The position numbers were made by a program, and so were the translations under genes. Positions 8,370 through 16,156 of a stretch of 64,000 nucleotides of DNA are shown here, piece after piece; the stretch's first letter is position 1, and each line of letters starts with the position of its first letter. The notes under the pieces were generated by a model. That model saw only the letters and a list, made by a program, of their open reading frames with translations. It ran no database searches and was not told where the DNA came from. This stretch comes from Lysinibacillus_B sp031181585 (GTDB lineage Bacteria; Bacillota; Bacilli; Bacillales_A; Planococcaceae): NCBI RefSeq assembly GCF_047301505.1, contig NZ_CP154840.1:1550001-1614000 (forward strand), read 5' to 3'.

Positions 8370-8399
8370 ATCCAGATGAATATCTATATTCATTTGGAT
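8370..8399. promoter_or_regulatory. Palindromic operator between adh and lysR-type gene
   Basis: Arms ATCCAGATGAATA and TATTCATTTGGAT are 13 bp each around TCTA, with a single mismatch. It lies 17 bases before the LysR start and 90 bases before the divergent alcohol dehydrogenase start. Size and AT-rich dyad form fit a LysR-type binding site. Confidence 0.7.
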
Positions 8400-8416
8400 T
8401 CATAAGGAGAGATAAT

Positions 8417-9316
8417 ATGCAATTATTACAATTACAGTATTTTCTAGCTGTTGCGAGAACCGAGCATATGTCTCAGGCTGCACTTTCTTTAAACATTACC
8501 CAGTCATCGTTAAGTAAAACAATTGCCAAGCTAGAAGATGAATTGGGCGTCTCCTTATTCGACCGCAATGGTAAGAACATCCGCTTGAATAACTATGGAA
8601 GATATTATGCAAAAGAAGTCGAAAGAGCGTTAAGAATTTTACAAGATGCACATGAAGAAGTACTGGAAATGGCAGATATAGAGGAAGAACGTGTGTCTGT
8701 TAGTGTGATGAGCTCCACCATACTCCCGCCCATATTTAGAAGTTTCTATGAACGTAGACCGAATATTAGAATTCAGCAATCAATTCTGCCCGATATAATA
8801 GCAAAGGAACGGCTGATCAGCGGAGAAATTGAGTTGTGTGTTTCTAATACACCCATTACAGGACCTGATATTGAATGGCTGCCTATCTTAAAGGAGCGGC
8901 TGGATTTGATTGTTCCTAAAAATCATAGACTCGCAGAATTTGATGAAATAGATTTGCTAGAAGCAAAAAACGAACGTTTTATAGGGTATAAATCAGGATT
9001 AGAATCTATCAGCATGTTTGAAAAATGCTGCTTGCAGGCGGGGTTTACACCGAATATTGTATTTGAAGGAACGGAAATGTCGATTGTTTTACAACTTGTT
9101 AATGAAGGACAAGGGGTTACATTTTATCCACAGTATTCATTTTTGGGAGAGCAGCTGCCGAATACGAAAATCATACGTTTGAAAAATAGTCACTGTTATC
9201 AAATGGTAGGTTTCGCTTGGCTCAAAAGCAAAAAGTATTCTTATGTATCAAAACAATTTCGGCAGCATATGATTCAGGCATTTACCGACATTAATAATAA
9301 AAATAATACTAAATGA
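8417..9316 (+). CDS. LysR-family transcriptional regulator
   Basis: The 299-residue protein starts with the LysR winged helix-turn-helix (residues 1-60: 'LQYFLAVARTEHMSQAALSL', 'ITQSSLSKTIAKLE') and continues into the periplasmic-binding-like effector domain ('MSSTILPPIFRSF' onward). It resembles the CysL/GltC-like group common in bacilli. It is divergent from the zinc alcohol dehydrogenase over a 137-bp gap holding a 30-bp palindrome, so the dehydrogenase is its likely target and it probably represses itself. The effector is unknown. AGGAGA precedes the ATG. Confidence 0.88.
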   Translation: MQLLQLQYFLAVARTEHMSQAALSLNITQSSLSKTIAKLEDELGVSLFDRNGKNIRLNNYGRYYAKEVERALRILQDAHEEVLEMADIEEERVSVSVMSSTILPPIFRSFYERRPNIRIQQSILPDIIAKERLISGEIELCVSNTPITGPDIEWLPILKERLDLIVPKNHRLAEFDEIDLLEAKNERFIGYKSGLESISMFEKCCLQAGFTPNIVFEGTEMSIVLQLVNEGQGVTFYPQYSFLGEQLPNTKIIRLKNSHCYQMVGFAWLKSKKYSYVSKQFRQHMIQAFTDINNKNNTK

Positions 9317-9466
9317 ATTGGGGAATAGTTTTACCGTCCATTGTTACATAATTGATAGAGCAGAATGCCTGGGTCTTGGTTATACATAGACTAACGTAAC
9401 GGGGCACTCACTAAAGGCTTTTTGTATAGAATTCAATTAGGAAAAGTTAAATATAAATATTAATAA

Positions 9467-9497
9467 AAACAGGCAGAATTTATATATCTGTCTGTTT
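9467..9497 (+). terminator. Terminator of the LysR gene
   Basis: AAACAGGCAGA pairs with TCTGTCTGTTT (one wobble) and runs into eight T residues. It sits in the 379-bp gap 9317-9695, whose first 150 bases show no other feature. Confidence 0.85.
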
Positions 9498-9553
9498 TTT
9501 TTTTGACTTCTAAAAGGAATATAGCGCTCGGTCCTCTGCCTCAAAAATAGTTA

Positions 9554-9593
9554 AACGGCCTGCTGCTCACTAGAATGGAGGTCGCAGGCCGTT
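9554..9593 (-). terminator. Terminator of the SDR gene
   Basis: AACGGCCTGC and GCAGGCCGTT form a 10-bp GC-rich stem about 100 bases after the minus-strand SDR gene. The minus-strand 3' side continues AACTATTTTTGA, giving a usable T-tract. Confidence 0.65.
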
Positions 9594-9695
9594 ATCCTTA
9601 TTATTTCTGTTAGCTGCATGCATGACAGGAAACAGCTAACAGTTTTGTTTTCAAGTCAGCTTCTTAATAAAGTAACCCATTGTTATGAGTTTTTC

Positions 9696-10430
9696 TTACT
9701 GTGCAGTTAAACCACCGTCGATTACAAATTCTGAACCTGTTGAGTAGCTTGATTCATCAGAAGCCAAGAACAATACCATATTTGATACTTCTTCTGGTTG
9801 TGCTACACGTTTTAAAGGAATGTGTTTAGAGAATTCTTCTACAGCTGCTTTTGTATCTTCTTGCACAACCATTGGTGTTGCGATAACGCCTGGATGTACA
9901 GAGTTTACGCGAATGCCCATTGGTGCTAAGTTCAGGGCAGCTGCCTTTGTCATACCACGTACTGCAAATTTTGTATCTGTATAACCGATAGCACCTGCAA
10001 CTAAGCCATTCATTGATGAAATGTTGACAATTGAACCACCGCCAGCTTTCATCATAGAAGGTGCAACTGCTTTCATACCTAAGAATACAGATACTTGGTT
10101 AATTTCTACAATGCGACGGTATTCTTCTACAGTAACGTCAAGCATATTTTTCGCCATAGTAATACCGGCGTTGTTTACTAATACATTAACTGGACCAAAA
10201 GCTTCTTCTGCTTTTGCAATAACTGCTGCCCAATCTTCTTCAGATGTTACATTTTGTTTAACGAAAAGGGCATTTTCGCCCAATTCAGCTGCGAATGCCT
10301 GACCTTTTTCTTCGTTTAAATCCGTTAGAACAACTTTTGCACCGTGCGCTGCGAATAACTTTGCATGTGCTGCACCCATACCTTGTGCTGCACCTGTAAT
10401 TATTGCTACTTTACCTGCTAAACGACTCAT
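9696..10430 (-). CDS. Short-chain dehydrogenase/reductase (SDR)
   Basis: The 244-residue classical SDR has the cofactor motif 'TGAAQGMG' (residues 12-19), 'NNAG' (86-89), Asn111, Ser138/Ser139 and the catalytic Tyr150-x3-Lys154 ('YTDTK'). Asp37 after the second strand suggests NAD preference. The sequence is closest in style to 3-alpha/20-beta-hydroxysteroid and glucose dehydrogenase-type SDRs; the substrate is unknown. AGGGGG precedes the ATG. A TetR-family gene lies upstream on the same strand, and a 26-bp perfect palindrome 28 bases before this start is a likely operator. Confidence 0.85.
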   Translation of the reverse strand: MSRLAGKVAIITGAAQGMGAAHAKLFAAHGAKVVLTDLNEEKGQAFAAELGENALFVKQNVTSEEDWAAVIAKAEEAFGPVNVLVNNAGITMAKNMLDVTVEEYRRIVEINQVSVFLGMKAVAPSMMKAGGGSIVNISSMNGLVAGAIGYTDTKFAVRGMTKAAALNLAPMGIRVNSVHPGVIATPMVVQEDTKAAVEEFSKHIPLKRVAQPEEVSNMVLFLASDESSYSTGSEFVIDGGLTAQ

Positions 10431-10458
10431 TTAAAAAGCCCCCTAATATTGATTCACT

Positions 10459-10484
10459 AAAGGTGATAGTTAACTATCACCTTT
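10459..10484. promoter_or_regulatory. 26-bp perfect palindrome upstream of the SDR gene
   Basis: Two arms AAAGGTGATAGTT meet without a spacer. A second palindrome, TTTACTAGTAAA (10489-10500), lies five bases away. Their place between the TetR gene and the SDR gene fits a TetR-family operator; the first could also act as a terminator for the TetR transcript. Confidence 0.6.
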
Positions 10485-10539
10485 TATATTTACTAGTAAA
10501 CAACTTTCTGAAGTGAATGTCAATTAATCGTTCTTTTTA

Positions 10540-11169
10540 TCATGTTCGGATATAGGCTAAAAATACATCCTTCATCATGGCGAGCTGTTTGTCCGCAGAA
10601 AGCAGCATCGAGAGATCGGTATCATGGATTGCTAAGCTCGATTTGAAGGAGAATATGCTGAAATTCTGTACCATGGTCAAGATAAATACCTCCAAATCAA
10701 TATCTGGTCTTATTGAGTGATCCTGCTTGCCCTGCTCGGCCAATGTTAATAAAATACCGGCTAACCTGCTGCGCGTGAGAAAGTATTCGCTATATTGCTC
10801 AGGCGATTGCTCTGCTAACTTTTCGTATAAATCAAATGACTCGAAAAACTTTGCCAGACGCAGCTGCGGATCTTTTGTCCCGTCTATATAATAATCCAAA
10901 ATTTGCTCTATTTTTTCATATGCAGGTATCGTTTGCTCGACAATCTTTCCGATATGTGCGGCCATTTCATCCGTAATTGCATTTGTCGCTGCAATCACTA
11001 AATACTCTTTTTTAGGGAAATAGCGAAATAATGTGGCGATCCCAACACTGGCTGCATTTGCAACATCCTGCATTTGAATATTTTGCACACCTTGCTCCAA
11101 AAATAAATCCTTTGCAGCCTGGATAATATGATGGCGCCGCTGCTGTTTTTGTTCTTCTCGTTTATTCAT
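10540..11169 (-). CDS. TetR/AcrR-family transcriptional regulator
   Basis: The 209-residue protein has a TetR helix-turn-helix at residues 10-55 ('IIQAAKDLFLEQGVQNIQMQ', 'VGIATLFRYFPKKEYLV'), followed by an all-helical ligand domain with no recognised ligand. The ATG at 11169 is preferred to a GTG three codons upstream because GGAG is correctly spaced. It is followed on the same strand by the SDR gene with a palindrome between them, so it most likely represses that gene. A half-site TGTTTACT seen near its own promoter also occurs in the SDR upstream region, hinting at autoregulation. Confidence 0.85.
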   Translation of the reverse strand: MNKREEQKQQRRHHIIQAAKDLFLEQGVQNIQMQDVANAASVGIATLFRYFPKKEYLVIAATNAITDEMAAHIGKIVEQTIPAYEKIEQILDYYIDGTKDPQLRLAKFFESFDLYEKLAEQSPEQYSEYFLTRSRLAGILLTLAEQGKQDHSIRPDIDLEVFILTMVQNFSIFSFKSSLAIHDTDLSMLLSADKQLAMMKDVFLAYIRT

Positions 11170-11519
11170 TTTCGTCACTCCAAATGTTATTTATCCGATA
11201 ATTGTAACATGTTTACTTCATGTCGACTTATATGCTGAACATGATAAACCACGTTTAGCAGCATAATAAGTTGCCGTACTGTTTTCTTTTATACAGCTGT
11301 TAGGTAAAGAAAGAATAGGTCATGTTCATATAGAAAGTGTTTATTATTACATATCAAAAAACTCCCTTAACTGATAACTAATAAGGTGATTTGTATAGAA
11401 CTTTATTTGATTTTTAATACAATTAAAGTGACAACATTATCAGCAGAAATGTTATTGCGATTTTTACATATATTCCATTTAATGTTAAAATTGATTTCAG
11501 AATGAAAGGAGGGCATCAC
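11170..11519. other. Non-coding gap between TetR gene and small membrane protein gene
   Basis: This 350-base AT-rich stretch holds the divergent promoter region of the TetR gene (TGTTTACTTCATG near 11210) and the leader of the small gene that follows. I see no open frame, terminator or repeat that stands out. Confidence 0.4.
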
Positions 11520-11681
11520 TTGAAAAGGAATTTGATGGCGGCAATTGCTTATTGCACTGCGGGAATAGGCTTTTATCATGTTTTTTGGGGGAATGCCAAC
11601 AGTTATGGATTTATTATTTTAATGATAGGTCTGGCAGGGATTCTGTATGATATTTTCTACAAAAAGCTGAATCCGGTATAG
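11520..11681 (+). CDS. Small two-helix membrane protein (53 aa)
   Basis: A TTG start with AAAGGAGGG six bases upstream opens a 53-residue frame. It has two hydrophobic segments, near residues 5-22 ('MAAIAYCTAGIGFYHVFW') and 30-46 ('GFIILMIGLAGILYDIFY'), and a basic tail 'KKLNPV'. It is not recognised, but the very strong ribosome site and clean membrane topology argue that it is real. It stands alone, between the TetR-SDR pair and a DUF418 gene. A GGCAATACT/AGTATTGCC stem 28 bases after the stop may end its transcript. Confidence 0.65.
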   Translation: MKRNLMAAIAYCTAGIGFYHVFWGNANSYGFIILMIGLAGILYDIFYKKLNPV

Positions 11682-11708
11682 CCGTTGCATTTCGATGGGA
11701 TTAAAGCG

Positions 11709-11750
11709 GGCAATACTGGGAGGCTTGCTGAATGGTCTCTGAGTATTGCC
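11709..11750 (+). terminator. Possible terminator after small membrane protein gene
   Basis: GGCAATACT and AGTATTGCC form a 9-bp stem with a 24-base loop, followed by TTCTGTATTTATTTG. The loop is long for a terminator. The rest of the gap to 12032 shows no further gene. Confidence 0.4.
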
Positions 11751-12032
11751 TTCTGTATTTATTTGAAAATATCCTTTTGTACTTTGGATACCGGGCAATG
11801 CTATAGGAGGCATGTTAGGTTGTTTGAAAAATAATACGACGGAGCGGGGTTAATTATTAGCGGGCCGATTAGTATTCAAAGAGGATAGGGAAGGGAGGAA
11901 ATTACTAAAATACCGGCATAGCGGTGAAAATGGTGTACCGGCAGTTCTAATATCTAGAACGTAGTAATATTCTGGAAAAGAAGTTTCGGAATGATAAGAA
12001 AAGCCGATAATTTTAGAGCAGGGAGATACATA

Positions 12033-13199
12033 ATGAAAAAAAGAATTCAGGTAGTAGACGGACTTAGAGGGTTTTCATTACTTGGTATTTTAATAGCCAA
12101 TATGCTGTATTTTCAATATGCCAATATCACGGTAGAGGCAGTTCAGCCGAGTACGTGGTGGGACCAAGGGGCATATTATTTCACGAAAATATTTGTTGAG
12201 GGATCGTTTGTTCCGATTTTTGGCTTTTTATTTGGGTATGGGGTTGTTTTGTTTGTACGTTCATTGGAAAATCGCGGATCAAGCGCAAGAGGTCCTTTAT
12301 GGAGACGCGCCATTGGCTTAATGGTGCTAGGTATTTTACATATGATTTTTGTTTGGGACGGCGATATTTTGTTAATATACGGCTCCGGGCTTGTCATGTT
12401 CATGGCATTTGTTAAGCGGAAAGTGAAAACAATGCTCATATGGGCCATAGTATTAACACTTTGTACCATGCCATTTTTATTAGTAAAAACAGATTTTCTG
12501 GCTTTGGCTTTTACGGATACGAAAGCAGCGGGGGATGTTCTCAAGAACGGTACATATTTAGAAATTGTGAAGTATCGTATCGGTATACCGGATGACATAT
12601 CTTCCTTAATCATGGCCATTGCTTTGCCTTTCGTACTTGCATTCTTAGTTATTCTCTCCTTTATTATGGTCGGTCCTACAGTATTGCTGGGAATGGCTGC
12701 TGCTAAAGTAGGGTTCTTTACGGATATTGAAGAAAAAATCAGTTTATTAAAGCGCCTGTCTTTCTTTATTCCAGCAGGTCTAGTATGTAAAGCATTATTG
12801 TACTGGGACCATTTTGCTGGAAAGTTACTGTATGGTGCAGGAACGTATATGTTAGCCATAGGTTATATTGCAGCCTTTACGTACCTTTTTATATCCATGA
12901 AGGAAAATAAGTTATCTAAAGCCTTTGTAAATCTTGGACGCTTATCACTAACAAATTATTTAATGCAGTCGGTTATATGCACGACCATTTTTTACAGCTA
13001 CGGTTTCGGTTTCTTCGGGGAATTAGGTGTAGCTCTTGGTCTTATGATTGCGTTTGTTATTTATTCATTGCAATTATTATTTGCAAATTTGTATGTACAA
13101 CGGTTTACAATCGGCCCAGTCGAATGGATACTGCGAAAGTTTGTTTATTTGGCGAAAGGCCGGGCGCAGGGAAGTGCGGGTTATACTGCGAAGGAGTAG
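12033..13199 (+). CDS. DUF418 (YeiB-like) membrane protein
   Basis: The 388-residue protein has about ten hydrophobic segments and the features of the DUF418/YeiB family: the N-terminal 'DGLRGFSLLGILIANML', the early 'FGFLFGYGVVLF', and the C-terminal DUF418 block with 'LGRLSLTNYLMQSVI'. Family members are related to membrane acyltransferases; substrate and role are unknown. The ATG at 12033 is chosen because AGGGAGA lies six bases upstream; the ATG at 11991 has no such site. It stands alone, followed by a strong terminator. Confidence 0.82.
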   Translation: MKKRIQVVDGLRGFSLLGILIANMLYFQYANITVEAVQPSTWWDQGAYYFTKIFVEGSFVPIFGFLFGYGVVLFVRSLENRGSSARGPLWRRAIGLMVLGILHMIFVWDGDILLIYGSGLVMFMAFVKRKVKTMLIWAIVLTLCTMPFLLVKTDFLALAFTDTKAAGDVLKNGTYLEIVKYRIGIPDDISSLIMAIALPFVLAFLVILSFIMVGPTVLLGMAAAKVGFFTDIEEKISLLKRLSFFIPAGLVCKALLYWDHFAGKLLYGAGTYMLAIGYIAAFTYLFISMKENKLSKAFVNLGRLSLTNYLMQSVICTTIFYSYGFGFFGELGVALGLMIAFVIYSLQLLFANLYVQRFTIGPVEWILRKFVYLAKGRAQGSAGYTAKE

Positions 13200-13313
13200 A
13201 GGGTAGTTGGAAGATGAAGCGGTGGACAGTGAAGAGTAATGGGGCCATTAGCTGCTCAAATAGCTTTTCTCCTTAAGTAGTGACTTGTCCTTTAGGGAAT
13301 GATTGAACCTAAC

Positions 13314-13351
13314 AAAAGGCCTTCAGAAAAAATTCATTCTGAAGGCCTTTT
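13314..13351 (+). terminator. Terminator of the DUF418 gene
   Basis: AAAAGGCCTTCAGAA pairs perfectly with TTCTGAAGGCCTTTT over 15 bp with an 8-base loop. The rest of the gap (13200-13553) is very AT-rich promoter DNA for the next operon and holds no gene. Confidence 0.88.
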
Positions 13352-13553
13352 TCATGTCAATATAAGTGACTCGAAGAACCATGAATATATTTTAAATTAA
13401 GTATAGTCCATAGCTTTCTGTACCAATGTTTTTTATAGCTTAAACTTCTAGCTGCTAAAATAATATAAAAATATGAAGCAGTTACTTTAATTTACATATT
13501 ACGTTTATAATTAAGTATTGTAAAATAATTAAAGAACGGAAGGTATATTAATA

Positions 13554-13931
13554 ATGACTTACCAAATTATGTATTATCAATTATCCAATGAAGAATTATC
13601 CCGCAAAATGAGACTAGCATTAACAGATACGACTTGTTTTTTTACTAGAGAGGTAGCAGAGCAAGCAATTCATGATAATATCAAACATCATGCAGATACA
13701 ATTTCAGCATGGTTATTTGATGAATCCATTAATGCACGTCAACGTCTGCGAATTGAATTTGAACATGCCAAACCAATTGGCTACGGTCTTTCTTGGGAAA
13801 CGAAAGAACAGGTAGAAAATATTTCACACAGCTACATCATACTAAAAAAATCAAAATTCGAACATCACGAAAAAGGTTTTTATATCATTTTTGCAGCACC
13901 GGATCTTAAAGCAGGAGGACAAATAGAATGA
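13554..13931 (+). CDS. RNase-A-like (CdiA-CT type) toxin-domain protein, possibly inactive
   Basis: The 125-residue protein matches the layout of the bacterial CdiA-CT RNase-A-like domain: 'LSNEELSRKM', then 'CFFTREVAEQAI', 'IKHHADTISAWLFD', 'IGYGLS', a hydrophobic strand 'YIILKK' and the ending 'GFYIIFAAPD'. In active members the early strand carries a catalytic His and the last strand a Thr-x-Tyr; here these positions read Tyr/Gln and Phe-Ala-Ala, so nuclease activity may be lost. No secretion or delivery domain is attached. GGAAGG precedes the ATG. Its stop overlaps the next gene by four bases (ATGA), tying it to an immunity-like partner. The family call is by pattern only. Confidence 0.5.
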   Translation: MTYQIMYYQLSNEELSRKMRLALTDTTCFFTREVAEQAIHDNIKHHADTISAWLFDESINARQRLRIEFEHAKPIGYGLSWETKEQVENISHSYIILKKSKFEHHEKGFYIIFAAPDLKAGGQIE

Positions 13932-14503
13932 AATTAGAAAGGATTTATTATTTTGCGGACTCATACTTTGTACAAGGATACTCTTGGGATGACCTGGAAG
14001 CCCTTTATATTGCTTTCCGAAATGAAAGCAGTAAGAGCCGCTTACAGTTCAAAGAAGAGATTTTGCGTGTGAAAAAGCTACTGCAAGAAAGTAAACATGA
14101 ACAAATTGAAAAATGGTTGGAAGCGGAGATGTCCTCTACGTCATTAGACCGTATTGAATTAATAGAAAAATTCGTACACAATATGTTGCCATTCATTGAA
14201 AAATATGAATACAACCCGGAAATAAGCTATGTTCCCCTCCAAGCATTTCCATATATGCTAGAAACATATATTACGCCTCAAACAAATGTTACAGCGTTTA
14301 ATGTATGGGAATTACAGCAAGAAGGCGATACATATATTACACATTTACTGAAAGATATAGATTATATCGAAAGAATGTTCGAACAAAACAATACAGAGGA
14401 AATTGAAAACGTATTAAACGTCTCAAAAAGTATAGGTGTCTACTTTTTAGAGTCCGAATCTAGAGCAGAATTCCTTCAATTATTGAAAGAAGGAGTATCG
14501 TAA
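13928..14503 (+). CDS. Immunity-like partner protein, copy 1
   Basis: The 191-residue acidic, mostly helical protein has no signal peptide or membrane segment. It overlaps the toxin-domain gene by four bases and has GGAGG eight bases before its ATG, the usual arrangement for a cytoplasmic immunity protein following its toxin. A paralogue of the same length begins at 14765 with an almost identical start ('MKLERIYYFA') and 'QIEKWL', 'LDRIELIE', 'MLPFIEKYEYNPEI' blocks shared. I do not recognise the family with certainty; an immunity role is inferred from context. Confidence 0.5.
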   Translation: MKLERIYYFADSYFVQGYSWDDLEALYIAFRNESSKSRLQFKEEILRVKKLLQESKHEQIEKWLEAEMSSTSLDRIELIEKFVHNMLPFIEKYEYNPEISYVPLQAFPYMLETYITPQTNVTAFNVWELQQEGDTYITHLLKDIDYIERMFEQNNTEEIENVLNVSKSIGVYFLESESRAEFLQLLKEGVS

Positions 14504-14572
14504 AACACCTATAGTCAAAAATCGCTAAATAGCACTGGCAAGGTATCAGGTTGTTTCATTAATCTCCTCATA

Positions 14573-14764
14573 CACGTCAACGTCTGCGAATTGAATTTGA
14601 ACATGCCAAACCAATTGGCTATGGTCTTTCTTGGGAAACAAAAGAACGGGTAGAAAATATATCTCATAGCTACATCATTCTAAAAAAGTCACAATTTGAA
14701 CAGTACGAAGAGGCTTTTTTATAATTTTTGCAGCCCCGGATCTTAAAGAAGGAGGACAAATAGA
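14573..14764 (+). pseudogene. Frameshifted 3' fragment of a second toxin-domain gene
   Basis: These bases repeat 13735-13927 almost exactly at the start (CACGTCAACGTCTGCG onward) but lack the first 60 or so codons. One base is missing in the A-rich run before GGCTTTTTT, so the frame ends at the TAA at 14722-14724. The 3' end still carries the GGAGGACAAATAGA translation site of the following gene. This is a remnant of a duplicated toxin-domain/partner module whose toxin half has been lost. Confidence 0.75.
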
Positions 14765-15340
14765 ATGAAATTAGAAAGGATTTATTATTTTGCAGAAGCA
14801 GAATTTATACCTGGGCACTCTTGGGATGAACTGGAAGCCGTTTATATTAGATCTCGAAAAAGTAGCCATGAGGACCGCTTACGGTTTAAAGAAGAACTTT
14901 TGTATATAAAAAAACTATTGGAAGAAAATCAGCACGAACAAATTGAAAAATGGCTGAAAGAAGAAATGGCCTCTACGCGATTAGATCGCATAGAATTAAT
15001 AGAAGAATTCGTATACATTATGTTACCATTCATTGAAAAGTATGAATACAATCCGGAAATAGCCTATGTTCCTCTCCAAGCATTTCAATATATGCTGGAA
15101 ACATATATTACGTCTGACATGGATGTTACATACTTTAATGTATGGGAAGTGCAGGAAGAAGGAGATACATTTATTGCCCATTTCCTGAAGGATATAGACT
15201 ATATCGAGAGCATCTTCAAACAAAACAATACAGCACAAATTGAAAAAGTATTACAAATATCAAAAAATACCGGCCTCTATGTTTTAGAATCCGAACATCG
15301 AGATGAATTCCTGCAATTTGTGAAAGAATGGGTTGATTAA
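14765..15340 (+). CDS. Immunity-like partner protein, copy 2 (orphan)
   Basis: The 191-residue paralogue of the protein at 13928 is collinear over its whole length, roughly two thirds identical by eye. It keeps the same ribosome site and upstream context as copy 1, but its own toxin-domain gene is a frameshifted fragment. It therefore looks like an orphan immunity gene kept after toxin loss, as seen in polymorphic toxin loci. No signal peptide or membrane segment is visible. It is followed by a strong terminator. Confidence 0.5.
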   Translation: MKLERIYYFAEAEFIPGHSWDELEAVYIRSRKSSHEDRLRFKEELLYIKKLLEENQHEQIEKWLKEEMASTRLDRIELIEEFVYIMLPFIEKYEYNPEIAYVPLQAFQYMLETYITSDMDVTYFNVWEVQEEGDTFIAHFLKDIDYIESIFKQNNTAQIEKVLQISKNTGLYVLESEHRDEFLQFVKEWVD

Positions 15341-15367
15341 AAATCAAATGAAGTTCGCAAATTAATA

Positions 15368-15401
15368 AAAGACCACTCCAAAAATTTGTGGAGTGGTCTT
15401 T
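15368..15401 (+). terminator. Terminator after the toxin/immunity-like cluster
   Basis: AAAGACCACTCCA and TGGAGTGGTCTTT form a 13-bp perfect stem with an 8-base loop and a short T-tract. It ends the plus-strand cluster and can also serve the convergent minus-strand gene. Confidence 0.85.
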
Positions 15402-15459
15402 CATTTGGCCTTTAGTCCTTCAAAATCATTTTTTGAGAAGCTTGGGTATTGTGCCGCAT

Positions 15460-16059
15460 TTAATCATCATGCTCATCTTCAACTTCAAGGTCGACAATTT
15501 CAAAGTTTTCGTTCAGCGAAATTTCAGAAGGTAAACCTTCGATTGCGCCGATGTATTCGTCTGCATCAATCTGGAAGTTCGCTGCCTTTTTGAACGATTG
15601 CTCTGTACCATTGGAATTGATTGTTACGTCTTGATCTGTGACTGCAACGATGGTTCCATGTGCATCTATTGTCCGATCTGTTTCAATTTTAAAGGCTGAG
15701 TCACCATTCGCATCAATATCAACGAGAGAGCCTTTCTTTAAAGGTTGAAGAAAGTCTTCGATTTTCGTATTTTTATCAATCGTGAATGTTTTTTCTCCCT
15801 GCATTGGTATATCGATTGTGATTTTCTCCGCCGTTACTTCTGTGACTTTCCCGTCAACATCCGAGATAGGGGAGGCCGGCTGTGATTCGGAAGTAGGAGT
15901 AGAAGCGGCTGCAGACTCGATTGCATCTGCGCTGCTAACATAATTCTGATAGCCACTTTTTTTATCGTAAAATTCTTCATACCCAAAGGCTGCTCCAGCA
16001 CCTACTATTACTAAAAGCCCGGCAATGATAGATAGTTTTTTCAAAGATTTCATTTTCAA
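15460..16059 (-). CDS. Secreted or membrane-anchored DUF5666-like protein
   Basis: The 199-residue protein has an N-terminal hydrophobic anchor or signal peptide (residues 8-26, 'LSIIAGLLVIVGAGAAFGY'), a Ser/Ala/Pro-rich linker, then repeated small beta units ('GKVTEVTAEKITIDI', 'GTIVAVTDQDVTINS') like those of DUF5666 proteins. It would act outside the membrane. It lies 97 bases after a histidine kinase gene on the same strand, so it may be an accessory or target of that two-component system. The acidic tail ends in 'EDEHDD'. No enzymatic motif is seen. Confidence 0.6.
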   Translation of the reverse strand: MKMKSLKKLSIIAGLLVIVGAGAAFGYEEFYDKKSGYQNYVSSADAIESAAASTPTSESQPASPISDVDGKVTEVTAEKITIDIPMQGEKTFTIDKNTKIEDFLQPLKKGSLVDIDANGDSAFKIETDRTIDAHGTIVAVTDQDVTINSNGTEQSFKKAANFQIDADEYIGAIEGLPSEISLNENFEIVDLEVEDEHDD

Positions 16060-16156
16060 ATTCCTCCATTCCTTTAATTAAGTTAAATATAGCAAAGGAA
16101 TTTAAGAGGAACATTTGATGAAAATAAGAAAATCTTAAGAAAACACTAAGCTCTTA

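Noticed and set aside
12176..12859. Long minus-strand open frame of 227 codons opposite the DUF418 gene
   Set aside because: It lies wholly inside a well-supported membrane-protein gene, has no ribosome site, and its composition is the mirror of hydrophobic codons on the other strand.
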